A DNA stretch of 64,000 bases from Candidatus Desulfofervidus auxilii. GTDB lineage: Bacteria > Desulfobacterota > Desulfofervidia > Desulfofervidales > Desulfofervidaceae. A program made the translations under genes and the position numbers. The notes under the pieces are model-generated. The model was not told the DNA's origin. It searched no databases and was given only the letters and a program-made list of their open reading frames with translations. Positions 33,912 through 43,814 of the stretch are shown piece after piece. Location of the stretch: the NCBI RefSeq assembly GCF_001577525.1, contig NZ_CP013015.1, forward strand, positions 2,180,475-2,244,474. Reading direction: 5' to 3'. Position 1 is the stretch's first letter. Every line of letters starts with the position of its first letter.

Positions 33912-35060
33912 TTATCTCCTACCTTGCATATATATGTTTTCTAAAATGCCAATACCAATCAAGTTTGCCCAAAGAGCGGTTCCGCCATAGCTTATAAAAG
34001 GTAGAGTAATTCCCTTTGGGGGTAAAAGACCAAGGCATACACCCATATGAATGCTAGCCTGCATAAAAAACCATAAGCTAATACCCAAAGCTAGATAAAA
34101 CCCAAATAAATCCCTGGCAGCTCTAGCAATTTTTATACCTCGCCAAAAGAGGAGTAAGAATAGAAATACTACTAAAGATACCCCACAAAACCCTAATTCT
34201 TCACCGATAATGGAGAAAATATAATCTGTGTAAGGTTCTGGTAAATAAAACAGTTTTTGTTGACTTCCACCTAATCCTTGTCCTAAAATGCCACCACTGG
34301 CAAAGGCCAGTTTTGAGTGTAAGATGATATATCCTACCCCTAAGGGGTCACTTGGAAGATTTAACTCAGGGATTAACCATTTAAGGAGTGGCCTGAGAAA
34401 ATTTAACCATTCCAGCACACGTTTAACTCGGTAAGGGGCACTGATGAGGAGATAAATTAAGGCTAATAATATGGGACAGGTAGTGAGAAATAGATGCTTT
34501 ATTTTAACCCCTCCTATAAAGAACATACAAAGAGTCAGTCCACCTAAAAATACTACTGTTCCCATATCTGGTTCAAGTATCAAAAATCCTGCAATTATGG
34601 CATAGATGATTAATCCTGGTAATACACCTGTAGAAAATGATTTTATCTTTTCTTGACGAGAGAGAAGAGCAGCTAAATAAATGATATATACTATCTTTAC
34701 TAACTCAGAAGGTTGGAAGGAAAAGGGTCCTATTTTAATCCAGCGAGTTGCACCATTTGTGGTTTTACCTAAACCCGGAACAAATACCAATAAAAGACCT
34801 AGGATGGCAAAAAGTAATAATGGATAAGTAAGACGTTGATAACGTTGATAAGGAATATATCTTACCAAACCTATTATGAAAATAAAGCCTATAAAGGCGT
34901 AAAAAGTTTGCTTTTTAAAAAAATGATAAGGGTCTCCATAATATCTCTGTGCTAGCAAAAAACTACTGCTTAATATCATCATTAACCCCAAGCCAGTTAG
35001 AGTAAAGACTAATATAATTAATCCCCAATCCCATTTTTGATGTAATTGTTTAAAGCTCAT
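33912..35060 (-). CDS. ftsW: Lipid II polymerase / division protein FtsW
   Basis: SEDS-family glycosyltransferase with about ten TM helices. The ATG at 35060 (MSFKQLHQ) gives 382 aa and an 11-base overlap with murD; a longer frame starting at 35144 would add residues encoded inside murD. Motifs include GATRWIKIGPFSFQPSELVKI, EPDMGTVV and GEELGFCG, ending with PFISYGGTALWANL. It partners with the FtsI transpeptidase encoded upstream. Confidence 0.94.
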   Translation of the reverse strand: MSFKQLHQKWDWGLIILVFTLTGLGLMMILSSSFLLAQRYYGDPYHFFKKQTFYAFIGFIFIIGLVRYIPYQRYQRLTYPLLLFAILGLLLVFVPGLGKTTNGATRWIKIGPFSFQPSELVKIVYIIYLAALLSRQEKIKSFSTGVLPGLIIYAIIAGFLILEPDMGTVVFLGGLTLCMFFIGGVKIKHLFLTTCPILLALIYLLISAPYRVKRVLEWLNFLRPLLKWLIPELNLPSDPLGVGYIILHSKLAFASGGILGQGLGGSQQKLFYLPEPYTDYIFSIIGEELGFCGVSLVVFLFLLLFWRGIKIARAARDLFGFYLALGISLWFFMQASIHMGVCLGLLPPKGITLPFISYGGTALWANLIGIGILENIYMQGRR

Positions 35061-36399
35061 AAACTGCCCTTTTAAACACCCTTCCTCTTTCTTTGAAATC
35101 TTTAAACATATCAAAACTAGCGCAGGCAGGAGAGAGTAATACATTTCCTTTTGGTTTGGCTAATTCCCAGGCTTGTTTTACAGCTTCTTCAAGGGTTTTG
35201 GCTTCCACTACAGGGATAATTTCTTTGAAAGATTGGGCAATTTCTCTCTTTGCTGAGCCTATTACTACTACAGCCTTAAGTTTAGTAGTTCCTCGTTTCC
35301 CAAAAGGTGTAAAATCCTGTCCTTTCCCTAAACCACCAGCAATGAGAACAATCGGGGCTCCTAAACTATCTATTGCACATAAAGTTGCTTCCACATTAGT
35401 TGCCTTAGAATCGTTATAGAAAGAAACTCCGTTTAAAGAACGAACCCATTCTAGGCGATGCGCTAATCCTGGAAAGGAAAAAATTATCTCTTTAGTGATT
35501 TGGAAATCGCATTGGGTAATTTGGGCAATAAGAAGGGTAGCCATTATATTTTTATAATTATGTCTTCCCAATAAACGGGTATCTTTTATACTTAAACTCC
35601 ATTTTTCATAGAGCTCTGCTATAATATTTTCTTCTGTAAGATAAGCACCTGGGATGTAGGTTTTTTTCAGACCAAAAAGAAGTTTTTGGCTTTTTGTGTT
35701 TAGCCTTTTAACACCATCAATTAACTTCTTATTATCTCCCTCCAAAATGGACCAATCATTTATTTTCTGATGTTGAAATATTTTTAGCTTACAATGCAGA
35801 TAATTATTAAAATCATTATGTCTATCTATATGGTCTTCAGAGACATTCAAGCAAGCAGCAATCCAAGGATGAAAGTTAGAAGTGGTCTCTAATTGGAAGC
35901 TACTGATCTCTGCCACAATATAGTCTAAGTTTTTTTGCTCAATAGCGTTTATTAAGGGTTCTCCAATATTTCCTCCCACCCAAACATTTTTACCATTAGC
36001 CTTTAGGATTTTTCCCAAAAGTGTTACTGTAGTAGTTTTTCCATTTGTGCCTGTTATAGCAATTATTGGGGCATTGAGATAAGGATAGACCAAGTCTAAT
36101 TCTCCAATAATGGGAATGCCCTTATTTCTAGCTATATTTAAGACTGCTAAATCTAAAGGTATACCAGGACTAACTACGATATAATCAGCACTTAAAAAAG
36201 TTTCTTTTTGATGCCCGCCTGTTTCTATGGTAAAGTTAATATCCTTTAACGCTCTAATTCTATCTTTCAGTTTTTCTAAAGGAGAAGTTTCTGAGACTGT
36301 AACCTTTCCCCCATGTTGGGCTAAAAACCGGGTTATAGCTATCCCGGTTTTTCCTAAACCTACTACCACAAAGTGTTTGTTTTTTATCTCAAAGTTCAT
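35050..36399 (-). CDS. murD: UDP-N-acetylmuramoylalanine-D-glutamate ligase
   Basis: 449-aa Mur ligase with VVGLGKTGIAITRFLA, the P-loop ITGTNGKTTTVTL, NVSEDHIDRH, FYNDSKATNVEA and LSPACASFDMFKDFKERG. It adds D-Glu to the stem peptide. It starts two bases after mraY ends. Confidence 0.96.
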   Translation of the reverse strand: MNFEIKNKHFVVVGLGKTGIAITRFLAQHGGKVTVSETSPLEKLKDRIRALKDINFTIETGGHQKETFLSADYIVVSPGIPLDLAVLNIARNKGIPIIGELDLVYPYLNAPIIAITGTNGKTTTVTLLGKILKANGKNVWVGGNIGEPLINAIEQKNLDYIVAEISSFQLETTSNFHPWIAACLNVSEDHIDRHNDFNNYLHCKLKIFQHQKINDWSILEGDNKKLIDGVKRLNTKSQKLLFGLKKTYIPGAYLTEENIIAELYEKWSLSIKDTRLLGRHNYKNIMATLLIAQITQCDFQITKEIIFSFPGLAHRLEWVRSLNGVSFYNDSKATNVEATLCAIDSLGAPIVLIAGGLGKGQDFTPFGKRGTTKLKAVVVIGSAKREIAQSFKEIIPVVEAKTLEEAVKQAWELAKPKGNVLLSPACASFDMFKDFKERGRVFKRAVYEL

Positions 36400-36401
36400 A
36401 T

Positions 36402-37475
36402 CTATCTTAGTTTTAAAGTGCTAAGGGCTGTTAAGGCTAAAATAATGCCAATAATCCAGAATCGCACGATGATTTTGGGTTCAGACCAACCTTTGAGCTC
36501 AAAGTGATGATGTAAAGGACTCATTTTAAAAACCCGCTTTCCTCCAGTAAATCTGAAGTAGGCTACCTGTATAATCACAGAAATGGCTTCTAGGACAAAC
36601 AGACCTCCGATGAACATCAACAAGATCTCTTGCTTAACCATTATGGCTACCGTACCCAAGACTGCCCCTAAAGATAGAGAGCCTACATCACCCATAAACA
36701 TCTCGGCGGGATAAGTATTGTACCAAAGAAATCCCAAGCAAGCTCCCATTAAAGCCCCACAAAAAACGGCCACTTCTCCTATTCCGGGAACATAAGCAAC
36801 TTGAAGATAATTGGCAATTTTAATATGGCCAGCTAGATAACTTAAAAGAAGATAACTTCCAAAAGAGATGCTTAAAGGTCCTATAGCCAGTCCGTCTAGC
36901 CCGTCTGTGAGATTGACTGCGTTGGAACTTCCTACTATAACTAGAGTCAAAAAAAAGTAATAAGCATAGCCCAGATCAGGCGTAAATGCTTTGAAAAAAG
37001 GCACATAAAGCCGGGTGGAAAAGTGGAGATATTTAAATAGAATGATACCGATGATTAAGGCAGATAAAATTTGGAGGCCAAACTTGGTTTTGATAGAAAG
37101 TCCTTTGCCGCCTTTTATTTTTTGATAATCATCTATAAAACCAATGAGACCAAATAACACACAGACTAAGAATAACACCCAAATGAAGCTATTGGTTAGA
37201 ACACTCCATAAAAATACGGTTATGAACACCGAGAGTAATATGGGGATTCCCCCCATGGTAGGTATGCCTATTTTAGAATTGTGAGTTTGAGGTTCATATG
37301 CCTTTTTTGTTTTGGACCAATGTTTTGTTTGAAATAATCTCATAAACCAAGGGACAAGATACAGTGAAAGAAGAAGAGCCGTTAAAATAGCATAAGCAGT
37401 CCGAAAGGTAATATAGCGAAAGACATTAAAACCAATCCAATATTCATGTAAGGGATAAAGAAAATGGTATATCAT
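36402..37475 (-). CDS. mraY: Phospho-N-acetylmuramoyl-pentapeptide transferase
   Basis: Integral membrane enzyme of 357 aa that makes lipid I on undecaprenyl phosphate. Signatures are PTMGGIPIL, FIDDYQKI (Asp pair), NLTDGLDGLAIGP, MFMGDVGSLSLGA and the C-terminal PLHHHFELKGW. It overlaps murF by 4 bp. Confidence 0.97.
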   Translation of the reverse strand: MIYHFLYPLHEYWIGFNVFRYITFRTAYAILTALLLSLYLVPWFMRLFQTKHWSKTKKAYEPQTHNSKIGIPTMGGIPILLSVFITVFLWSVLTNSFIWVLFLVCVLFGLIGFIDDYQKIKGGKGLSIKTKFGLQILSALIIGIILFKYLHFSTRLYVPFFKAFTPDLGYAYYFFLTLVIVGSSNAVNLTDGLDGLAIGPLSISFGSYLLLSYLAGHIKIANYLQVAYVPGIGEVAVFCGALMGACLGFLWYNTYPAEMFMGDVGSLSLGAVLGTVAIMVKQEILLMFIGGLFVLEAISVIIQVAYFRFTGGKRVFKMSPLHHHFELKGWSEPKIIVRFWIIGIILALTALSTLKLR

Positions 37476-38851
37476 ACCTTTACTCTTTTAACTAATCCTC
37501 CAAAATCTAAAATATGTGAGGCCTTAAATAAAATTACATCTGAGGGTGCACTTATTCTTTTTAATAAAGAAATAATTTCTTCTTTCTGTTTTGCCTTATA
37601 GATCTTATGTTCATCCATCCCTGTTTCTAAGGCCCCTTTTTTTATCAAATCTGCATATTGCCCATAAATAATTAATGCCTTTAAAGGTATCCTACCTGCC
37701 TGTCTTCCTACTTCTTGATGCCAGTAAATGGCAGTTTTGCCTAATTCTAACATATCTCCAAGGACGGCTATTTTGGTGCTTGAGAATTGTTTTAGGGTGT
37801 TTAAGGCTGCTTCCATAGAAGCAGGGTTGGCATTATAGCTATCATCAATGATGGAAATACCATCTATACCTTTACAAAGACATAACCTTCCAGGTAAAGG
37901 GGAAAAGGTTTCTAAGGCGTATTTAATATTTTCAGGAGGCAATTTGAAATATACACCTACAGCCGCAGCAGCAAGTAAGGCATAAATCTGGTGTTTACCT
38001 AAAAGCTGAGTTTGAATAGAAAGGGTGGTTTCTGGCAACACTAATGTAAAATGTATGGTGTTGTTTTTTAAAAATATATTTTTAGCCCTAACTTCTCCTT
38101 TTTTTATCCCAAAGCCCATTTTTTCTTTATTGAAATCTCTGGCCAATTCAGATACCAGAGGGTCGTCTTGATTGTAAATGAAGCAATCTTTGATGTAATT
38201 TAAAAGCGCTCCCTTTTCTTTTTGAATGCCTTCAAGGGAGTTTAAGCCTAATAGATGGACAGGTTGAATGTTAGTAATGATTCCTATATTAGGTTGAGCA
38301 ATAGAGGAAAGTAATGCTATTTCCCCTTTGCTGTTGGTACCCATTTCTATACAAACGGCTTGGTAAGAGTTGTTCAAACCCAAAAGGGTAAATGGTAGGC
38401 CAATTTGATTGTTATAATTGGCTTGATTTTTAAGCACGGCAAAATGCTGTGTTAATAAATGAGCAATGGCTTCTTTGGTGGTGGTTTTTCCATTACTACC
38501 TGTCACTCCAATAAGGGGTAAGTAACTATATTTTTGCCGTTGAAAAGAAGCTAATTTACCCAAGGCCTCTAAAGTATTATCTACAGCAATGATGGCTGCA
38601 TCTTGGTAAAGATTAAAGCTGTATTGTTTTTTATTTAGAATAACCCCCCTTGCCCCCTTTTTGATGGCTTCTGGAATAAAATTGTGTCCATCATATCTGC
38701 TTCCTTTCAAGGCAATAAATAAATCATTGGCTTGCACTGATCTAGAATCATCGGTTATTCCACTAAAGGAATGCACAGTAGTATTTTTTACTAAATTTCC
38801 TTTAATACTCTCTAATACCTCAGTCAACTTCCAATTCCCTGTTTGCCGCAT
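37472..38851 (-). CDS. murF: UDP-MurNAc-tripeptide-D-alanyl-D-alanine ligase
   Basis: 459-aa Mur ligase with GITDDSRSVQANDLFIALKG, the P-loop GVTGSNGKTTTKEAI, EMGTNSKGEI, and IDDSYNANPASMEAAL. It adds D-Ala-D-Ala to the stem. The annotated ATG lies 32 bases inside murE; close packing is the norm in this cluster. Confidence 0.95.
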   Translation of the reverse strand: MRQTGNWKLTEVLESIKGNLVKNTTVHSFSGITDDSRSVQANDLFIALKGSRYDGHNFIPEAIKKGARGVILNKKQYSFNLYQDAAIIAVDNTLEALGKLASFQRQKYSYLPLIGVTGSNGKTTTKEAIAHLLTQHFAVLKNQANYNNQIGLPFTLLGLNNSYQAVCIEMGTNSKGEIALLSSIAQPNIGIITNIQPVHLLGLNSLEGIQKEKGALLNYIKDCFIYNQDDPLVSELARDFNKEKMGFGIKKGEVRAKNIFLKNNTIHFTLVLPETTLSIQTQLLGKHQIYALLAAAAVGVYFKLPPENIKYALETFSPLPGRLCLCKGIDGISIIDDSYNANPASMEAALNTLKQFSSTKIAVLGDMLELGKTAIYWHQEVGRQAGRIPLKALIIYGQYADLIKKGALETGMDEHKIYKAKQKEEIISLLKRISAPSDVILFKASHILDFGGLVKRVKV

Positions 38852-40301
38852 TTTTTAATGCCTTTTTCACCTCTTCCCTATCACTTAAGGGATATTTTTT
38901 ATTGCCTACTATTTGATAGTCTTCATGTCCTTTACCAGCAATGACTACTACATCGCCCTTCTGGGCACCCCTAATAGCCATGGCAATGGCCTGTGGTCTT
39001 TTAGGAATAATATAATAGAGTGCATTTTTTTTAATTCCCATTTCTATATCCTGAATAATCTGGCGCGATGGTTCATTTCTAGGATTGTCATCAGTGATAA
39101 TAACCATATCACTTAGTTCACTGGCAATTTTTCCCATAAGAGGTCTTTTTCCTTTATCTCTATTGCCCCCACAGCCAAACACTGTAATGAGCCTTCCCTG
39201 ACAAAGAGGACGTAATGTTTTTAATACCTGTTCTAATGCATCTGGTGTGTGGGCATAATCTACTAACACTTCAATACCGTTTTGAGAAAAACGTTCCAAA
39301 CGGCCACAAATAGAGGAAACTTTTTCCACACCTGTTTTGATAATGTTTATAGGTAAATCCATGGCTATTCCAGCAGCAACGGCGGCCAAAATATTATATA
39401 AATTTGGTTTGCCTATTAAGGGTGAACAAATAGAAAATGATTCTATGGGAGTATGGATGTAAGCTGTGGTTTTATTTATAGAGATTTGGAAATTTTCGGT
39501 CCAGATATCAGCTTTAGATGAAAGTCCATAAGTAATACAAGGACATTTTATTTCTTCTAAAATCCTTTTTCCATAAGGGTCATCTAAGTTGATAATAGCC
39601 TTGCCTTTGCTTCCCAAATAATGAGTAAAAAGTTGCTTTTTACATGCAAAATATGCCTCCATGTCTTTATGAAAATCCAAGTGGTCTTGGGATAGATTGG
39701 TAAATATGGCTAGTTGAAATTGGCAGCCAGCCACTCTTTTATAAAATAAGGCATGAGAAGAGACTTCCATTACTACATGGCTAACTCCTTCTGTAACCAT
39801 TTCTTTAAAGAGTCTTTGAATGTCTAAACTCTCAGGAGTAGTTAAAAAGGCAGAAATGGTTTTGTTTCCATATTGATAGTTAATAGTGCCAATGATGCCT
39901 GTTTTTCTTCCTGCTTCTTTCAAAATAGAAGCAATGAGATAGCTGGTGGTAGTTTTTCCATTGGTGCCAGTAATCCCCATGAGGTTGAGTTTTTTGGCTG
40001 GGTGTTGATAAAAAGCGGCCGCAAGCAAGGCCGCTGTTTTTCTGACATCAGAGGCTTGGATGTAAGTAATACCATTATGTCTTGGAACTGGGTATTCTTG
40101 AGCCAAAATGGCTACTGCTCCTTTTGAAATGGCTTCACTAACATAGCTAATTCCATCATGTTGTGTGCCTTTTAAGGCCACAAAAAGACTGTTTGGAGAG
40201 GCCAGTTTAGAATTAAAAACAATGTTATTTATTTCCTTTTCCACATCACCTGTAATATTTAAAGGCTGAATGTCTTTTAAGATTTCTCTTAGTTGCATCA
40301 A
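38820..40301 (-). CDS. murE: UDP-MurNAc-L-Ala-D-Glu:meso-diaminopimelate ligase
   Basis: 493 aa with NSKLASPNSLFVALKGTQHDG, the P-loop GITGTNGKTTTSYLIA, TTPESLDIQRL, NLSQDHLDFHKD and a DDNPRNEP motif near the C-terminus. DNPR is the diaminopimelate-specific sequence, so the wall is of the DAP type expected for Gram-negatives. It overlaps ftsI by 4 bp. Confidence 0.95.
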   Translation of the reverse strand: MMQLREILKDIQPLNITGDVEKEINNIVFNSKLASPNSLFVALKGTQHDGISYVSEAISKGAVAILAQEYPVPRHNGITYIQASDVRKTAALLAAAFYQHPAKKLNLMGITGTNGKTTTSYLIASILKEAGRKTGIIGTINYQYGNKTISAFLTTPESLDIQRLFKEMVTEGVSHVVMEVSSHALFYKRVAGCQFQLAIFTNLSQDHLDFHKDMEAYFACKKQLFTHYLGSKGKAIINLDDPYGKRILEEIKCPCITYGLSSKADIWTENFQISINKTTAYIHTPIESFSICSPLIGKPNLYNILAAVAAGIAMDLPINIIKTGVEKVSSICGRLERFSQNGIEVLVDYAHTPDALEQVLKTLRPLCQGRLITVFGCGGNRDKGKRPLMGKIASELSDMVIITDDNPRNEPSRQIIQDIEMGIKKNALYYIIPKRPQAIAMAIRGAQKGDVVVIAGKGHEDYQIVGNKKYPLSDREEVKKALKNAANRELEVD

Positions 40302-42217
40302 TTAGCCTCTAACTGGAGCAGACATACATTGTTTTTTATTTTACTACCTGGAGGTGGGATTTGCTTAACCACCTTTCCAGTCCCCTTTATTTTAACTTTT
40401 ATATTTGCATCTTGCAAAATCTTAAAGGCCAAGCGCAGGGGAAGGCCACGGAGGTCAGGCATGATTCCATCAATAACTACAGGAGGTGTAATATTTTGTG
40501 TGGTTTTCAAATTTGTTGAAGGTAAAGTAGTATTTTCTACCATTCTCATAGTAGGAGAGGATGGAGGTATTTGCCACTGCCAAATAAGATGTTCAGCGAT
40601 TTCTTTAAATACAGGTGCAGCCACTATGCCTCCATAACCCATGCCCTTAGGCTCGTTGATTATAATGCTAATAACCGCCCGCGGATGGTCAACAGGGAAA
40701 AATCCTACAAATGAGGAGATATATTTATTTTTTTGATATTTACCTGTTCTGGGATCTATTTTTTGAGCGGTGCCTGTTTTGCCAGCAATTTTATATCCAG
40801 GGATAGCAGCCATTTGCCCTGTGCCTTTTTCTACTACTTTATGTAAGATATTTTTTATTAAAGAAGCCGTTTGGGGAGAGATAACACTACGTTTTACTCT
40901 TGGTTTAAATATCTTTATTTCCTTTCCTTTGGCATCTTTAATATTTTTTATCAACATAGGATACATCAATGTTCCTTTATTAGCTATGGCTGCATAAGCC
41001 AATGTTAATTGAAGGGCAGTAACGGCCAGACCCTGGCCAAAACAAGCACTATCTGTATCTACTTCTGTCCATTTTTTTAGGGGACGTATCAAGCCACTGG
41101 CTTCTCCTGGTAAGTGTATTCCTGTTTTTTCTCCAAATCCAAATTTTTTTATATATTGGTAAAAACATTCCTTTCCTACCTTTTCGCCAATTTTAACCAT
41201 ACCAATGTTAGAGGAGTAAATCACAGCATGTTCAACTGACATCCATCCAAAGGGTTTTACATCATGGAAGACAGCGCCTTTTATTTTATATCTACCTTTT
41301 TCGCCATAAATAATATCATGACGAGACCAAATTTTTTCATTAAGGGCTGCTGCTAATAATACGGGTTTAAAAGTAGAACCTGGCTCAAAGGCGTCAGTGA
41401 TTGCCCGGTTACGCCAAATATTAGGATTGGCTTTCCAGAAATAATTTGGATCAAAGGGAGGATAGTTGGCTAAGGCTAGAATTTCTCCAGTTTGAGGAAC
41501 AATTACTACAGCACACCCACTTTTAGCGTGCCATTTTCTAACTGCTTTTTTTAAGGCCTCTTCTGTTACATATTGGATTTGGTAGTCTAGGGTTAAATAT
41601 AAATTATGTCCATCTTTGGGAGATTGAATAGGAAGACGAGGAGAGAGAGTAATATGCCCCCTTGCGTCTTTAATTCCAAAATAATAACCTGGCTTTCCTT
41701 TTAAAAGGTAGTCAAACTTACATTCTATACCTTCCAGACCTTTGCCATCCAGTCCTACAAAGCCCAACACTTGGCCTCCTAAAAAACTATGAGGATAACG
41801 TCTACAATTCTCTGGCTTAAAAGCAAGTCCCTTTATATTTAATTTTTCTATTTTTTCTGCCTCTTTTTGGGAAAGCCAACGTTTAATCCAGATAAATTCT
41901 CCTTTTCTTTTTAGTTTTTTTAGTAATTTTTGTGTCTTTATGTGTAAAATTTTGCTCAAGCGTTTAGCAGTAGTATAGGGATCAGTTATTTGATTAGGAC
42001 AAGCATAAAGAGAGGGTTTTTGCACAGTAATGGCCAATTCTTCTCTATACCTATCATAAATAAAACCACGTTTGCACGGGATAGTGATTTTAGTTAAGTT
42101 TTTTTTTAAGGGTAGTATGTCTACTACTTGTAACCTAAAGGCCTGGATTAAGATACAAAAAGCAAAGAAAGAAAAACCCCCCACTAAAATTGCAATTCTT
42201 AATTTAATTTCCTTCAT
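40298..42217 (-). CDS. ftsI: Septal peptidoglycan transpeptidase FtsI (PBP3) with PASTA domain
   Basis: Class B penicillin-binding protein, 639 aa. It has an N-terminal TM helix (about 8-28), a dimerisation domain, and a transpeptidase with S-x-x-K in PGSTFKP, SSN in YSSNIGM and KTGTAQ. A single C-terminal PASTA domain (about 575-639, MPDLRGLPLRLAFKILQDANIKV) is added. PASTA is typical of Gram-positive PBPs but also occurs in some deltaproteobacterial FtsI. It cross-links septal wall with FtsW. Confidence 0.94.
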   Translation of the reverse strand: MKEIKLRIAILVGGFSFFAFCILIQAFRLQVVDILPLKKNLTKITIPCKRGFIYDRYREELAITVQKPSLYACPNQITDPYTTAKRLSKILHIKTQKLLKKLKRKGEFIWIKRWLSQKEAEKIEKLNIKGLAFKPENCRRYPHSFLGGQVLGFVGLDGKGLEGIECKFDYLLKGKPGYYFGIKDARGHITLSPRLPIQSPKDGHNLYLTLDYQIQYVTEEALKKAVRKWHAKSGCAVVIVPQTGEILALANYPPFDPNYFWKANPNIWRNRAITDAFEPGSTFKPVLLAAALNEKIWSRHDIIYGEKGRYKIKGAVFHDVKPFGWMSVEHAVIYSSNIGMVKIGEKVGKECFYQYIKKFGFGEKTGIHLPGEASGLIRPLKKWTEVDTDSACFGQGLAVTALQLTLAYAAIANKGTLMYPMLIKNIKDAKGKEIKIFKPRVKRSVISPQTASLIKNILHKVVEKGTGQMAAIPGYKIAGKTGTAQKIDPRTGKYQKNKYISSFVGFFPVDHPRAVISIIINEPKGMGYGGIVAAPVFKEIAEHLIWQWQIPPSSPTMRMVENTTLPSTNLKTTQNITPPVVIDGIMPDLRGLPLRLAFKILQDANIKVKIKGTGKVVKQIPPPGSKIKNNVCLLQLEAN

Positions 42218-42515
42218 TTAATTTAATAATATTTTCTGGGACTTGAAGTCCTAATTTCTCTGCTTCCCCTTTTAGATAACTAGGAGAGGTAAGATGAGCC
42301 CATTGTGAACGCAAGGCATAATTATGTTCTTTAAGCCGTTTTTGGACCTGCATGGCTTCAGTAATTTGAAAACCTATCTGAATACTGTGCATACTTAACC
42401 AAACATAGATTAAACAAGTAACAAGGATTATAAGGATGTTAATACCCACCCATTTTATTTGCCATGAATAGGTGCGAAGTTTTCTATTTGCTCGTGCCCA
42501 TACAGCGATAGTCAC
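42204..42515 (-). CDS. ftsL: Cell division protein FtsL
   Basis: A small bitopic protein: basic N-terminus, one TM helix (WVGINILIILVTCLIYVWL), then a leucine-zipper-like periplasmic coil. The position between rsmH and ftsI is diagnostic. I prefer the GTG at 42515, directly preceded by GGAGG, over the ATG at 42551 that would overlap the receiver gene more deeply. That gives 103 aa. Confidence 0.8.
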   Translation of the reverse strand: MTIAVWARANRKLRTYSWQIKWVGINILIILVTCLIYVWLSMHSIQIGFQITEAMQVQKRLKEHNYALRSQWAHLTSPSYLKGEAEKLGLQVPENIIKLNEGN

Positions 42516-42891
42516 TTTTCCCTCCTGGATTTCCTTTAAAATACTCTTCAATTGCTATTTGCAATCTTTTAAGGTCTACTGGTTTTTCCAAATATACGTT
42601 GGCTCCTGCTGCATTAAATTCTTTTCTTAAATTCGAACCCGTTAAGGCAATCACATAGGTTTCTGGATACTTCTTTTTTATGATTTTTGTAAATTTTGGT
42701 CCGCTCACTTGAGGCATTAGGCCATCAGTAATGACTACATCATGACGGTCGTCTTTTAAGATTCCTAATGCTTCAAAGGCATTTCCAGCACTATTTGCTT
42801 CCCATCCACAGAGTTTAAAAAAACTCACTAAAAGTTCTCTTATTGCTGGTTCATCTTCTACTACCAGTATTTTTGTCATAAGTGTTTTCAT
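42484..42891 (-). CDS. Stand-alone receiver-domain protein inside the dcw cluster
   Basis: 135 aa. The receiver core has VEDE near 11, phospho-acceptor D56 (VVITDGLMPQ), LTGS near 83 and a Lys in YLEKPVD. A short basic tail replaces any output domain. GGAGG precedes the ATG. It lies between rsmH (23 bases upstream) and ftsL, overlapping the ftsL start by about 32 bases, so it must be co-transcribed with the division genes. No kinase is adjacent. A role in coupling signalling to division or wall synthesis is inference. Confidence 0.85.
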   Translation of the reverse strand: MKTLMTKILVVEDEPAIRELLVSFFKLCGWEANSAGNAFEALGILKDDRHDVVITDGLMPQVSGPKFTKIIKKKYPETYVIALTGSNLRKEFNAAGANVYLEKPVDLKRLQIAIEEYFKGNPGGKSDYRCMGTSK

Positions 42892-42914
42892 ATCATCCTC
42901 CTTTTTCTAAAGTT

Positions 42915-43811
42915 TTATGGCCTAAATTCTATAGCCCTCAATTTGGCACTCCTTGCCCTTGGGTTCATAGCCAATTCTTCTCTGCTGGGCTGCACAGGCT
43001 TTTTGGTCAACAACTGCACTTTTCCTTCCTTTGCCCAATTTCTAAAGGCATTTTTTACCAATCTGTCTTCTAAAGAGTGAAAAGAGATAATGACTACCCT
43101 GCCTTTGGGGGCAAGTAGCGACAAGACTTGATTAAGAAATTGTTTCAAGTTTTCTAATTCTTGATTGACCACTATGCGTAAGGCTTGAAAGGTCCTGGTG
43201 GCAGGATGAATATGTCTTGGCCAGTTTCTTCTAGGAATAGCATTAGCAACTATTTCTGCCAACTGAGTGGTGGTTTTAATAGGCATTTTCACACGTGTTT
43301 CTGTAATTTTGCGAGCAATACGATTTGCCCATCTTTCTTCTCCATACTGTTTAATTATCTCTGCAATCCGTTTCTGTGACCACCGATTTATAATTTGAGA
43401 AGCAGTGACACTAGCGGTGTTATCCATACGCATATCAAGAGGACCTGGATGAAGAAAACTAAAACCTCTTTCTGGGGCAGCCAGTTGAAGAGAGGATATG
43501 CCTAAGTCAAGTAAAAATCCATCTACTTTTTCTATATGCAAGCCACTCAAGATTTCTCTCCCCCTGGCATAATTTCCTTTTTTTAAAATATAACGTCCTA
43601 CATAAGGGGCGAGTTTCTTTTCTGCTTGTATTAAAGCCTCTCCATCTACATCAAGACCAATAACAAAACCATTGGGAGCAGATGCCTCTAGAATGGCTTG
43701 GGTATGACCACCACCTCCTACCGTTCCATCTACAAATATTTTTCCTGGACCACAATTGAGATAGAATAAAACTTCTTTTTTCAGAACAGGAATATGTTTT
43801 TGATTTTCCAT
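42915..43811 (-). CDS. rsmH: 16S rRNA (cytosine1402-N4)-methyltransferase
   Basis: 298 aa, formerly mraW. It has HIPVLKKEVLFYL, the SAM-binding VDGTVGGGGHTQAIL, LLDLGISSLQL, RGFSFLHPGPLDMRMD, HPATRTFQALRIVVN and VVISFHSLEDRLVK. It starts 3 bases after mraZ, in the usual mraZ-rsmH order. Confidence 0.97.
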   Translation of the reverse strand: MENQKHIPVLKKEVLFYLNCGPGKIFVDGTVGGGGHTQAILEASAPNGFVIGLDVDGEALIQAEKKLAPYVGRYILKKGNYARGREILSGLHIEKVDGFLLDLGISSLQLAAPERGFSFLHPGPLDMRMDNTASVTASQIINRWSQKRIAEIIKQYGEERWANRIARKITETRVKMPIKTTTQLAEIVANAIPRRNWPRHIHPATRTFQALRIVVNQELENLKQFLNQVLSLLAPKGRVVIISFHSLEDRLVKNAFRNWAKEGKVQLLTKKPVQPSREELAMNPRARSAKLRAIEFRP

Positions 43812-43814
43812 GCA

